Assembly: GCF_900199435.1 (NCBI RefSeq)
Contig: NZ_OAML01000003.1
Coordinates: forward strand, 823,166-887,165
Length of the DNA stretch: 64,000 bases
DNA from: Pygmaiobacter massiliensis
GTDB taxonomy: Bacteria > Bacillota > Clostridia > Oscillospirales > Ruminococcaceae
Direction of reading: 5' to 3'
A program made the position numbers and the translations under genes. Below are positions 7,254 through 15,594 of this stretch, piece by piece (positions within the stretch are counted from its first letter, which is position 1; the number at the start of each line of letters is the position of its first letter). The notes under the pieces were generated by a model. It was not told where the DNA came from and did not search any database. It saw nothing but the letters and a program-made list of their open reading frames with translations.

Positions 7254-8168
7254 ATGGATGCCAGAGCAAAACGAGGAACTTTATGCGGCATACTCGGCGC
7301 TGTTTTTTGGGGCGTTTCAGGGGTGTGCAGCCAATTTTTATTTCAGCACTACACGGTGGATTCCATCTGGCTTACCGTAGTGCGTATGCTTTCCGCAGGT
7401 GCCATTCTTTTGGCAGTTGCGCTGGTGCAGCAAAAAAAAGCGGCATTTGCAGTGCTTAAGCAGCCAAAAGAGCTGGCGCACCTTGTGCTGTTTGCGATTG
7501 GCGGTTTGCTGCTGTGCCAGTTTTCTTACCTTACAGCCATCCAGCATTCCAACTCGGGCACCGCCACAGTGCTGCAAAATATCAGCATCGTCATGGTGGC
7601 GGTGTTTGTAAGTTGCAAAAACCGCAAGATGCCGCCGCCGGTGCAAATCTTTTCGGTAGGGCTTGCACTTGTGGGCGTTTTTTTGATTGCGACACAGGGC
7701 GACCCGCGCAATATGTCGCTTTCTGCCCGCGGGCTTTTTTGGGGTATCGTTTCGGCCGTTGGTGCTTCCAGTTACTCTTTGCTTTCCGACGGATTGGTAG
7801 ATCGCTGGAGCAGTGTCACGGTATCCGGCTATGGCATGCTGATGGGTGGCCTTGCACTCTTGGCTTTTACAGGCGCATGGGGCTGGCCTGCCGGATTTGA
7901 CATGACCGCGGCACTGCTGGTTTGCGGTATCGTTTTACTGGGCACTGTGGGCGCATTTTCTTTGTTTTTGCAGTGCATTCGAGATATTGGCCCCGTAAAA
8001 GCAACACTTTTTGCCTGTATTGAACCGGTGACGGCAACGGCACTTTCCGCTTTTCTTTTGGGCTCGGTATTTACCTTTGCAGACTTGATTGGATTTGCCT
8101 GCATCTTATCTACCGTATTTTTGCTTACGCTGAAAAAAGAGCGCAAAAAAACCCCAGCAGCGGAATGA
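7254..8168 (+). CDS. EamA/DMT-superfamily permease
   Basis: A 304-residue membrane protein with ten hydrophobic segments arranged as two five-helix EamA repeats, the standard length of drug/metabolite transporters. The first repeat opens GILGAVFWGVSGVCSQFLF; the second, ARGLFWGIVSAVGASSYSLLS. DMT proteins usually export amino acids or metabolites. Start ATG 7254 follows AAGGGG. Its divergent AraC neighbour, 118 bases away, is the likely regulator; a TATACT box at 7211-7216 is in the shared region. Substrate not inferable. Confidence 0.87.
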   Translation: MDARAKRGTLCGILGAVFWGVSGVCSQFLFQHYTVDSIWLTVVRMLSAGAILLAVALVQQKKAAFAVLKQPKELAHLVLFAIGGLLLCQFSYLTAIQHSNSGTATVLQNISIVMVAVFVSCKNRKMPPPVQIFSVGLALVGVFLIATQGDPRNMSLSARGLFWGIVSAVGASSYSLLSDGLVDRWSSVTVSGYGMLMGGLALLAFTGAWGWPAGFDMTAALLVCGIVLLGTVGAFSLFLQCIRDIGPVKATLFACIEPVTATALSAFLLGSVFTFADLIGFACILSTVFLLTLKKERKKTPAAE

Positions 8169-8298
8169 GCATAGCGCATTTTAATTTAGCTTTAATAATG
8201 CAGCTACGCACGGCTGCAAAAGCGAGGATTTCCATGTGATAGTGATCACGACGGTTCGCCTTGTATTACATTAAATAAGTTCACTCCATTTTACCCCG

Positions 8299-8343
8299 GC
8301 GCCCCAAACCCAGCGGACTTTCCCTCTGCTGAATTTGGGGCGC
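8299..8343 (+). terminator. Strong hairpin downstream of the EamA permease
   Basis: GCGCCCCAAA (8299-8308) with TTTGGGGCGC (8334-8343) plus an inner CAGC/GCTG pair. The T-tract is weak (GGCTTTTG), so termination is plausible but not certain. The surrounding stretch 8169-8512 has no convincing gene. Confidence 0.5.
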
Positions 8344-8512
8344 TGTGTGGCTTTTGAAAAAGTAATTTTCATTTAAAAAGACACTATCACTATCTTTTTA
8401 AAGCAGAGTGCAATTTTTTGATTTATGGGTTAGTGAAACCTTTTCTGCGAGGTGATTGTGTAAAAAAGCAAGGGCTGAAATTGTAGGGTACTACAAAGTT
8501 AGGGCTTTTCTA

Positions 8513-8541
8513 TTGACAGGGCTTTGCCGTCTGCCTATAAT
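8513..8541 (+). promoter_or_regulatory. Consensus sigma-A promoter of an orphan RNA
   Basis: TTGACA (8513-8518), exactly 17 bases, TATAAT (8536-8541). No credible coding frame follows. Confidence 0.8.
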
Positions 8542-8547
8542 GAAGCC

Positions 8548-8667
8548 AAATAAAGACACAATTGAATCACCGCTGCTTCATTGCTACAATCATAAGGTCA
8601 CTCTTATGTTTCAAAAATGAAAACCAGCAAGGACAAAGCCCCATGCTTTGCCTTGGCTGGTTTTTTT
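8548..8667 (+). ncRNA. Candidate structured orphan RNA or leader (about 120 nt)
   Basis: From the consensus promoter to a terminator hairpin at 8622-8667 the RNA can form TGAAGC/GCTTCA closing a 25-base loop, then hairpin CATAAG-GTCACT-CTTATG, then the terminator AACCAGC...GCTGGTT with two small bulges and T7. It fits no riboswitch class I know. After it lies an AAAGGAGG at 8697-8704 with no start codon in range and nothing recognisable up to 8854. It could be a small RNA or a remnant leader whose gene has been lost. Confidence 0.5.
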
Positions 8668-8854
8668 ATTTTTACCCGGCAGTGCGGCAAACCAAGAAAG
8701 GAGGCCTAGACCTAGCAAAAACAGAATCGGCCGACAGAATGTTAATAAGGGGGAGAGGCCGCATACTTCACTATGCTTTGTTGAGGTGAATCGGTAAAAT
8801 GCTTTTATAAAAAATAAAAATCTCACCAATATTCACAAAAAGAGTAACAAAGTA

Positions 8855-8884
8855 TTGACAAAAAGTGGAATTAATTTCTATAAT
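8855..8884 (+). promoter_or_regulatory. Promoter of the DUF3870 gene
   Basis: TTGACA (8855-8860), 18-base spacer, TATAAT (8879-8884), about 40 bases before the start codon at 8923. Confidence 0.75.
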
Positions 8885-8922
8885 TAAAGTGTTGAAACAA
8901 ACATTGGCAGGGAGGGCACGAC

Positions 8923-9252
8923 ATGGAACCAGAAACCTTATACATTGTAGGGGAGTCGCGCACTAACCTGGATAATGCAATTACCAAGATGTATGGCTCT
9001 TTTTATATTGCGTTTGAGCTGGAGGCGCAGACTGGGAAGGTAGTTGATCTGGGCTGCACCCATTCGCTGGAGATTACCGAGCGTTTTCTGCGCAAGATAT
9101 TTATGGGCCATTCCCTCGAAACCGATTATAATGAGCTGGAAAGAGAATTGACCAGGCGATACTATGGCTCTTCGCAAAAAGCGGTGCTCGCTTCGATGAA
9201 GGATGCCTATAAAAAGTACCAGTTTGCGAAACTAAAATTGAATACTTTATAA
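8923..9252 (+). CDS. DUF3870-family protein
   Basis: A 109-residue soluble protein, start ATG 8923 behind GGGAGGG. It resembles DUF3870, small conserved proteins of Clostridia with no assigned function; recognisable parts are LYIVGESRT near the N-terminus, the GKVVDLGCTHSLEITERFLRKI core and RRYYGSSQKAVLASMKDAYKKY at the C-terminus. No signal peptide, no membrane segment, no obvious catalytic motif. It has its own promoter and a terminator behind it, directly before the dipeptidase gene, so it may share function with the peptide-utilisation genes downstream (inference). Confidence 0.75.
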   Translation: MEPETLYIVGESRTNLDNAITKMYGSFYIAFELEAQTGKVVDLGCTHSLEITERFLRKIFMGHSLETDYNELERELTRRYYGSSQKAVLASMKDAYKKYQFAKLKLNTL

Positions 9253-9301
9253 GCTGCTTCTTTTTGGGGGATATACACAATATATCACAGTACAAAACGA
9301 A

Positions 9302-9346
9302 AACCAGCAAAGACCGGAACCTATTTCTGGCCTTTGTTGGTTTTTT
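9302..9346 (+). terminator. Terminator between DUF3870 gene and dipeptidase gene
   Basis: AACCAGCAAAGACCGGAA (9302-9319) pairs with TTCTGGCCTTTGTTGGTT with wobbles and one mismatch, then T6. Its 5' arm and upstream flank (GAAAACCAGCAA) match the terminator at 8622-8667. It ends only 8 bases before the dipeptidase ribosome binding site, so it could also act as an attenuator for the four-gene operon. Confidence 0.8.
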
Positions 9347-9367
9347 GCTTTTTTGGAGGATAAAACG

Positions 9368-10741
9368 GTGAATTACAAGCAATGGATTGAGGAATCTGCA
9401 CCTGATTTGATAGAGAGTCTGCGCGGCTGTGTACAAATTCGCAGCGTATATGAAGAGGATGGCTCCGGCTTTCCTTTTGGGCGCGGAGTGCAGGATTGTT
9501 TAAACTATATGTTGAGCCTCGCGGCCGAGATGGGATTTGCCACCTACAACCTGGATAACCATTTGGGGTGGTGCGAGTGGGGCGAAGGCGAAGAAATGGT
9601 TGCCGTGCTGGGGCATTTAGATGTTGTGCCGGAAGGGGATGGCTGGCAGATGCCCCCCTATGAAGGCAGGGTGCAGGACGGCAAAATTTACGGCCGCGGC
9701 ACGATGGACGACAAGGGCCCCACAGTTGCTGCGCTATATGCCCTGAAAGCACTGAAAGAAAGCGGCGCAAAACCGACAAAGCGGATTCGGCTGATTTTTG
9801 GACTGAATGAAGAAAACGGCAGCGCCGATATGAAGTACTATGCGCAGAAAGGGCAGCAAACACCGGTATTTGGTTTTACGCCAGACGGAGAATACCCGGT
9901 CATCAACGGTGAAAAAGGACTTGTAAATGCTGCTTTTCGCTGCCGGTACGCCCAGCCGGGCGATTTGGTTTTAACCTACATAAAAGGTGGCACAGCACAC
10001 AATATTGTGCCGGCAGAAGCAATTGTCTGGCTGCAGTGTCCGCCCAAGCTGGCCGAGCAAATTTTACAGCGGCCGCAAACAGCAGAAATCTGCCGCAGTC
10101 GTACCGCAACAGGTATAGAAATTAAGGCGCTGGGCAAGGGCGCACACGGCGGTACCCCGCAAGAGGGAATCAACGCCATTGGGCTTTTGATGCAGGAACT
10201 GCAAGCCCTGCCGCTTGCACCGGAGCTTGCCGCAAAAGTGAATTTCATGGCCGCGCGCATTGGCACCGAGTATGACGGTGCATCGCTGGGAATTGCCCAG
10301 AAGGACGAAATATCGGGGCCGCTGACCTTGAACCTTGGCACTGTGGAAGGCGGTGAAAATGGGTTTGAGGTGAAGGTGAACTATCGTTATCCTGTTACCA
10401 AAAGCTTTGAAGATTGCGGCCCTGCGCTGGAACAGCAGTTTGCGGAAGCTGGGTTTGAAAAGACCTGGTTTTCGCATAAAAAAAGCTTGTACCTGCCGCC
10501 AGAGAGTGAGCTGATTCAAAAGCTAACCCGCGTTTACCACGAGTGCACCGGGCTTGAGGCTACGCCCAAAGCCATCGGCGGCGGCACCTATGCCAAGATG
10601 ATGCCCAACACTGTGGCGTTTGGCCCCATCTTCCCGGGGGACGAGGTACGCGAGCACAAACCCGATGAATTCATCGAGGTAACACGACTTATCGAAAACG
10701 CAAAAATTATCGCAGCTGCGATGTACGAATTGGCAAAATGA
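9368..10741 (+). CDS. M20 family dipeptidase (PepV-like)
   Basis: A 457-residue zinc dipeptidase. Start GTG 9368 has TGGAGGA 7 bases upstream; an in-frame TTG at 9353 overlaps that site and is rejected. Metal ligands are visible in order: His in GHLDVVPEG, the bridging Asp in GTMDDKGPT, the Glu pair in GLNEENGS, Asp in TPDGEYP and a C-terminal His in REHKPDEF. HNIVPAEA and the lid region are typical of PepV. It cleaves dipeptides in the cytosol. It is followed after 16 bases by a dipeptide epimerase gene, suggesting that it hydrolyses epimerised L,L-dipeptides. Confidence 0.92.
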   Translation: MNYKQWIEESAPDLIESLRGCVQIRSVYEEDGSGFPFGRGVQDCLNYMLSLAAEMGFATYNLDNHLGWCEWGEGEEMVAVLGHLDVVPEGDGWQMPPYEGRVQDGKIYGRGTMDDKGPTVAALYALKALKESGAKPTKRIRLIFGLNEENGSADMKYYAQKGQQTPVFGFTPDGEYPVINGEKGLVNAAFRCRYAQPGDLVLTYIKGGTAHNIVPAEAIVWLQCPPKLAEQILQRPQTAEICRSRTATGIEIKALGKGAHGGTPQEGINAIGLLMQELQALPLAPELAAKVNFMAARIGTEYDGASLGIAQKDEISGPLTLNLGTVEGGENGFEVKVNYRYPVTKSFEDCGPALEQQFAEAGFEKTWFSHKKSLYLPPESELIQKLTRVYHECTGLEATPKAIGGGTYAKMMPNTVAFGPIFPGDEVREHKPDEFIEVTRLIENAKIIAAAMYELAK

Positions 10742-10757
10742 GAAAAGAGGGTTTACA

Positions 10758-11849
10758 ATGAAAATTACTGAAGTAAGGCTCGGGAAAATTTCGGTGCCGC
10801 TGCGTGTACCATTTAAAACAGCACTGCGCACCGTATCCAGTGTCGAGGACGTCATTGTCGAGATTCATACCGACACCGGCGCGGTGGGCTATGGCGAAGC
10901 ACCTCCTACCGGTGCGGTTACCGGTGACACCACCGGTGCAATTTTGGGTGCGCTGAAAGACCATATCATCAAAACGCTGGTAGGCCGCGATGTGGACGAT
11001 TTTGAAGATGTAATGAAAGCGTTAAACAGCTGTGTGCTGAAAAATACCAGCGCAAAAGCAGCTGCTGATATGGCACTTTGGGACCTTTATGGCCAGCTTT
11101 ACAAAATTCCTGTTTACAAGATGCTCGGCGGCAGTCGCAACAAAATCATCACCGATATCACCATCAGCGTCAATGACCCGGAGGAGATGGCACGAGATGC
11201 AGTAGATGCCATTGCGCGCGGATATGAAACACTGAAAATCAAAGTCGGTGCAAACCCGGAGCTGGACGTGGCCCGCTTGGTTGCAATCCGGAATGCCATT
11301 GGCAGCAAGCCCTGCATTCGTATTGACGCCAACCAGGGCTGGACACCGAAACAGGCTGTCCGGCTGCTAAACCAGATGCAGGACAAAGGGCTTGATATCG
11401 AGTTTGTAGAACAGCCGGTGAAAGCGCATGATTTTGAGGGACTGAAATACGTTACTGAGCGCTCTTACGTGCCGGTGCTTGCAGACGAAAGTGTGTTTTC
11501 GCCCGAGGATGCGATGACAATTATGCAGATGGGTGCGGCAGACCTTATCAACATCAAGCTGATGAAATGCGGCGGCATTTATAATGCGTTGAAAATTGCT
11601 TCTGCCGCCGAAGTTTACGGCGTGGAGTGCATGATTGGCTGTATGCTGGAGGCGAAAGTCAGCGTCAACGCCGCTGTACATCTCGCCTGCGCAAAACAGA
11701 TTATCACCAAAATTGACCTTGACGGCCCAGTGCTTTGCAGCGAAGACCCCATCATTGGCGGCGCTGTGTTCAACGAGCGGGAAATTACCGTTTCGGATGC
11801 ACCCGGCCTTGGCATTACCGGTATTACCGGCCTGCGTTATTTAGACTGA
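10758..11849 (+). CDS. Dipeptide epimerase (L-Ala-D/L-Glu epimerase type, enolase superfamily)
   Basis: A 363-residue muconate-lactonizing-subgroup enzyme. The catalytic lysine pair is in TLKIKVG, the metal ligands are Asp in IDANQGW, Glu in FVEQPV and Asp in LADESVF, and the second base Lys is in INIKLMKCGG. The DLDGP sequence near residue 320 is characteristic of dipeptide epimerases, where it binds the dipeptide amino group. These enzymes convert L-Ala-D-Glu from peptidoglycan to L-Ala-L-Glu, or other dipeptides. Lying between a dipeptidase and a membrane protein, it completes an epimerise-then-cleave route. Exact dipeptide specificity is open. Confidence 0.9.
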   Translation: MKITEVRLGKISVPLRVPFKTALRTVSSVEDVIVEIHTDTGAVGYGEAPPTGAVTGDTTGAILGALKDHIIKTLVGRDVDDFEDVMKALNSCVLKNTSAKAAADMALWDLYGQLYKIPVYKMLGGSRNKIITDITISVNDPEEMARDAVDAIARGYETLKIKVGANPELDVARLVAIRNAIGSKPCIRIDANQGWTPKQAVRLLNQMQDKGLDIEFVEQPVKAHDFEGLKYVTERSYVPVLADESVFSPEDAMTIMQMGAADLINIKLMKCGGIYNALKIASAAEVYGVECMIGCMLEAKVSVNAAVHLACAKQIITKIDLDGPVLCSEDPIIGGAVFNEREITVSDAPGLGITGITGLRYLD

Positions 11850-11986
11850 GCTGAAAAGCTCTGAAAAGAAATAAAAAGGAAGGGGGAGTAGAAGGTCAGG
11901 CTTTTTGCTGGGTGTGGGCAAGGGGCTACATGACAAAAGAGAGGGGACACCGCAACCTTAAAAAATATAAAAAAGGAGCGAGAATT

Positions 11987-13171
11987 ATGATTACCAACGG
12001 CTTTACCTACATAGCATTCCTAATGTTTTTGGCTGGCGCGTTGCTGGCTGCGGAAAAGTACACCAGGTGGAAAGGGTTCGAGTACGTTCCGCCACTGGTG
12101 TGGATCTATGTGTTGAATATGATTTTTTGCACCATGGGCATGTATCAATCAGAGGCCTGTTCTGCAGTTTACTCTGCGCTGAAAAACAACCTGCTGTATG
12201 CAATGATCTTTGTTATGCTGCTGCGGTGCGATTTCCGCAAGCTGGCAAAACTGGGCGGGCGCATGTTGGCTATCTTCCTCGGCGGCGCTGCCTCTATTCT
12301 AATTGGGTTTATTGTGGCCTTTGTTATCTTTAAAGGCACACTTGGCGGCGGCGAAACCATCTGGGGCGCAATGGCGGCACTCTGCGCATCTTGGATTGGC
12401 GGCAGCGCCAATATGGCAGCGATGCAGGCGGCCTTCCCAGTTGACCCGGGTGCATACGGCTGCGCGCTTGCAGTAGATACTGTGTACTACTCTTTGTGGA
12501 TTGCACTGCTGCTGATTGCTGTGCGCTTCTCGGGCAAGTGGGACAAAGCAGTAAAAGCAGATACCACCAAACTGCAGGCGGTTGCAGATGCTGCAAATGC
12601 TGAGGTTGCAAAGGACAAGAAAAAAGCAACCAGCGCAGACTGGATTTTCCTCATCGGCCTTTCGCTCATTGTCTCCGCACTCTCGCAGTGGGTTGGCGCA
12701 ACCCTCAACTCGGCACTTTCTTCTGTCGGCGTAAGCGTATTTGATAAAGGCACGCTGACTACCGTATTTGTGACGGTGCTGGGCCTGGTATGTGCACTGA
12801 CTCCGCTGGGCAAGCTGCCTGCTGTGGAAGAACTTTCGAACGTTTACCTGTATGCGGTTGTTTCGTTGCTTGCTTCCACCGCAACCCTTGTAGACCTTAT
12901 TTCTGCTCCGATGTGGATCGTCGCCGGTTTGTTCGTGCTCGTCATCCACACACTTGCAATGTTTCTGCTTGCCAAAGCGTTCCATTGGGACTTGTGCATG
13001 GTTTCGACCGCTTCGCTTGCTAACATTGGCGGCAGCGCTTCTGCCCCGATTGTGGCTTCGGCATACGATCCTTCGTATGCCGGCATCGGCGTACTAATGG
13101 GCGTCTTCGGCGCAGCCATCGGTAACTTCTGCGGCCTTGCGGCAGGCTACATTATGCAGGCGCTCATTTAA
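11987..13171 (+). CDS. DUF819-family integral membrane protein
   Basis: A 394-residue protein with about eleven hydrophobic segments. Start ATG 11987 (MITNGFTYIAF) has AAAGGAGCGAG just upstream; the open frame back to 11912 lacks signals. Family hallmarks are the paired glycine-rich re-entrant-like sequences WIGGSANMAAM (about 160) and ASLANIGGSASAPIVASAY (about 360), an inverted-repeat design of secondary transporters. DUF819 has no established substrate. Its position inside a dipeptidase/epimerase/transglutaminase operon makes a transporter for dipeptides or muropeptides the most economical guess. Confidence 0.85.
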   Translation: MITNGFTYIAFLMFLAGALLAAEKYTRWKGFEYVPPLVWIYVLNMIFCTMGMYQSEACSAVYSALKNNLLYAMIFVMLLRCDFRKLAKLGGRMLAIFLGGAASILIGFIVAFVIFKGTLGGGETIWGAMAALCASWIGGSANMAAMQAAFPVDPGAYGCALAVDTVYYSLWIALLLIAVRFSGKWDKAVKADTTKLQAVADAANAEVAKDKKKATSADWIFLIGLSLIVSALSQWVGATLNSALSSVGVSVFDKGTLTTVFVTVLGLVCALTPLGKLPAVEELSNVYLYAVVSLLASTATLVDLISAPMWIVAGLFVLVIHTLAMFLLAKAFHWDLCMVSTASLANIGGSASAPIVASAYDPSYAGIGVLMGVFGAAIGNFCGLAAGYIMQALI

Positions 13172-13201
13172 CCCGGTTTTACAAACAGCATTGATTTTTG
13201 G

Positions 13202-13241
13202 TATCCCTTCTTCTATGATGGAAGAAGGGATATTTATTTTT
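13202..13241 (+). terminator. Hairpin terminator between DUF819 and transglutaminase genes
   Basis: TATCCCTTCTTC (13202-13213) pairs perfectly with GAAGAAGGGATA (13221-13232), followed by TTTATTTTT. It may attenuate expression of the last gene. Confidence 0.75.
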
Positions 13242-13266
13242 ACAAGAAAAGTTAAAGGAGCATAAA

Positions 13267-14628
13267 ATGAACATCAACGATAATTTTCGTTTTCTCTGCA
13301 TGGGCTTGCCAGACGACATCCGCCGCAAAAAAGAATGCGGAGATTTTGATGGAGCAGTACGGCTCATAGATAAAAAGCTGGCAGAAGGCAAGCTGCCGGA
13401 AGCGCTTTGCCGCAGCTTAACGGTTCAGCGTGAGATATTGCTTCGGCTCCCGCAAGATTACCCTTACTCTCGCGCCGCGGCAATTGCACAAATACAAAGC
13501 AAAATTGCAGATTTTACCGAAACCGAATTTGACTCTTTGGTCGAAGAGGGGCGCATAGACTGGATTTATGTCCAGGGGCAGCAGCACTTTTTTAGCCGCT
13601 TTTTCGCGTCTCTTTGTAAAACCGACCACGTTTTTGCAGCGCGTGCCGGAGAGCCGTGGGACGAGGGAACTGTAAGCCCGCGCGAAGTAGCTGTAAAACT
13701 TGTAAAAGAGAAGGGCGAAGTTTCTGCACGGGTGCGTTGCCGTGCAGAGCTGCACATCAAAGAAGAAGCTTTTGTAAGGGGCGAAAAGGTGCGCGCCTGC
13801 CTTCCGCTACCGGTGGCCTGTGATAGCCAAAATGATATTTGCATCGAGTATGCCAACCCCAAGCCAAGCTGCATTACGCCGGAAAATTCGCCCCAGCGTG
13901 TAATTTACTGGGAGCAGACAATGCAAGAGAATACGCCGTTCACCGTTGAGTTTTCTTATACCCGCACTGCAAAATACCATGATTTAGAGAACCCCGCAAC
14001 TACCAGCGAACGCCCGGATTTTGATACCGAAGAGGTAGCTCCTCACATTATGTTTACGCCGTACCTGCGCGCGCTCACTGCCGAGCTGACCGACGGGGTA
14101 GAACAGCCGCTGGAAAAAGCGAGAAAAATCTACGATTACATCACCAAAAACGTGACCTACGCATTTCAGCCCGCCTATTTTGGAATAGAGAATATTGCGG
14201 AAGGCTGCGCGCGCAACCTGCGTGGCGACTGCGGTGTTATGGCGCTGCTTTTCATTACGCTTTGCCGCTGTGCAGGGGTGCCTGCCCGCTGGGAGAGTGG
14301 CTGGTATGTAGAACCGGACTCTAGCGGAGCGCACGACTGGGCGCAATTTTATGCAGCGCCCTACGGGTGGCTTTATGCCGACACCTCGTTTGGCACAGGG
14401 GCCGTACGCGCCGGCAACGAGCCGCTTCGCCGCTTTTATTTTGGCAATCTTGAGTATTACCGCATGGCTGCAAATACCGAGTTTCAGGCAGACTTCGCAG
14501 TACCGAAAGACCACTGGAGGGTAGACCCATACGACAACCAGCTGGGCGAAATTGAGTTTGCCGAGCGTGGCCTGCGCGGCGAAGAATTTGAGTGCAAGAA
14601 AGAGATTCTATCGCTGGAATTGCTGTGA
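13267..14628 (+). CDS. Transglutaminase-like cysteine peptidase domain protein
   Basis: A 453-residue cytosolic-looking protein without signal peptide. Start ATG 13267 follows AAAGGAGC. Residues 1-260 are an unassigned N-terminal part; residues 270-400 form a transglutaminase-like core with Cys in LRGDCGVMALLF, His in SGAHDWAQFY and Asp in YADTSFG, the full Cys-His-Asp triad. Such bacterial proteins usually hydrolyse peptide or amide bonds rather than crosslink. As last gene after dipeptidase, epimerase and DUF819, it may release short peptides for that pathway, but this is inference. Confidence 0.82.
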   Translation: MNINDNFRFLCMGLPDDIRRKKECGDFDGAVRLIDKKLAEGKLPEALCRSLTVQREILLRLPQDYPYSRAAAIAQIQSKIADFTETEFDSLVEEGRIDWIYVQGQQHFFSRFFASLCKTDHVFAARAGEPWDEGTVSPREVAVKLVKEKGEVSARVRCRAELHIKEEAFVRGEKVRACLPLPVACDSQNDICIEYANPKPSCITPENSPQRVIYWEQTMQENTPFTVEFSYTRTAKYHDLENPATTSERPDFDTEEVAPHIMFTPYLRALTAELTDGVEQPLEKARKIYDYITKNVTYAFQPAYFGIENIAEGCARNLRGDCGVMALLFITLCRCAGVPARWESGWYVEPDSSGAHDWAQFYAAPYGWLYADTSFGTGAVRAGNEPLRRFYFGNLEYYRMAANTEFQADFAVPKDHWRVDPYDNQLGEIEFAERGLRGEEFECKKEILSLELL

Positions 14629-14730
14629 TAAATGTTCGCAAGAAAAAATGCTTGCCGCCCCATGAAACAATTGGGAAGGTATTTTGGCAGCAAAGCCTGG
14701 ATAAAATAAGAAAAAGGCAGGAGGGTTATT

Positions 14731-15333
14731 ATGTGTGGAAGATATCTTTTTTCTGCGGCTGGCAGCAAAGAGCTACAGGCAATCGCAGAGCAAGTTCGGC
14801 AAAAGTATGGCACTAAGGCTGCCAGCTTTACCATGCCGGAGGAGATGTACCCTTCTGTTACAGCGCCGGTGCTGGTAAGTGAAAACGGCAACGTGACCCC
14901 AGAGCTGCAAAGCTGGGGTCTGCCCGGCCTGCGCAGTGGCCTTGTAATCAATGCGCGCGCGGAAACTGTGTCTCAGCGGCCGATGTTTCGGCGCAGCTTG
15001 TTCGATCGTCGCTGTGTAATACCCACTGCGGGGTTTTATGAATGGGACGGCGCGAAGCATAAATATTATTTTCACCTGCCGCACGAGCCGGTGCTTTACC
15101 TGGCGGGCATTTATGATAATGTAAGCGGAGTCAACAGCTTTGTGATACTGACCACCGCGCCTAACGATTCGATGAAAGAAATCCACGACCGTATGCCACT
15201 GGTACTGCTGCCCGAACAGGTTGGCCCTTGGCTGACTGAGCCGGAAAAAGTATTGGAGATTTTGGCGGCAGAGCCGCCGATGCTGGTGAAAAGCCGCACC
15301 GATGGTCAGCTGGCTTTGGACGACTTGGCTTAG
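14731..15333 (+). CDS. SOS response-associated peptidase (SRAP/YedK/HMCES family)
   Basis: A 200-residue protein that forms a covalent DNA-protein crosslink with abasic sites in single-stranded DNA. The catalytic Cys2 is exposed after Met removal (MCGRYLF). Also present are NARAETV, PTAGFYEW with the active-site Glu, and IHDRMPLVL with the key His. Length is normal for the family. Start ATG 14731 has GGAGGG upstream. It stands 100 bases after the transglutaminase gene and before a terminator, functionally unrelated to its neighbours. Confidence 0.93.
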   Translation: MCGRYLFSAAGSKELQAIAEQVRQKYGTKAASFTMPEEMYPSVTAPVLVSENGNVTPELQSWGLPGLRSGLVINARAETVSQRPMFRRSLFDRRCVIPTAGFYEWDGAKHKYYFHLPHEPVLYLAGIYDNVSGVNSFVILTTAPNDSMKEIHDRMPLVLLPEQVGPWLTEPEKVLEILAAEPPMLVKSRTDGQLALDDLA

Positions 15334-15411
15334 CGCAGCAGCGGCTATGTGCAGCGTTTAAAAGGCACAACAGCAATAACACTGACTTTTATCTGGATAA
15401 TAGCAAAAATA

Positions 15412-15449
15412 AAAACCGCCAACCCAGCTGGGGAGGCGGTTTTATTTTG
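15412..15449 (+). terminator. Terminator after the SRAP gene
   Basis: AAAACCGCC (15412-15420) pairs with GGCGGTTTT (15435-15443) around an inner palindrome CCCAGCTGGG, followed by ATTTTG. The 150 bases between it and the convergent NifX-like gene show nothing else. Confidence 0.85.
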
Positions 15450-15594
15450 TGAAAGAATATTGATTTTGGTTAGATTCTGGCTGGCTTACAACAGCAGCCG
15501 ATGTAACTAAGTTACAGCGGCGAATACCAAAGGTGGATTTGGTACCCGCTATGGAGAAGCGCCGAAGCCAGCAAAAGCATAAAGGTCACAGTGC

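Noticed and set aside
8562-8789. ORF of 75 codons in the 8169-8922 gap
   Set aside because: It runs through the leader and terminator of the orphan RNA and has no ribosome binding site or recognisable protein.
9353-9367. Upstream TTG start for the dipeptidase
   Set aside because: It would begin inside the ribosome binding site GGAGGA that serves the GTG at 9368.
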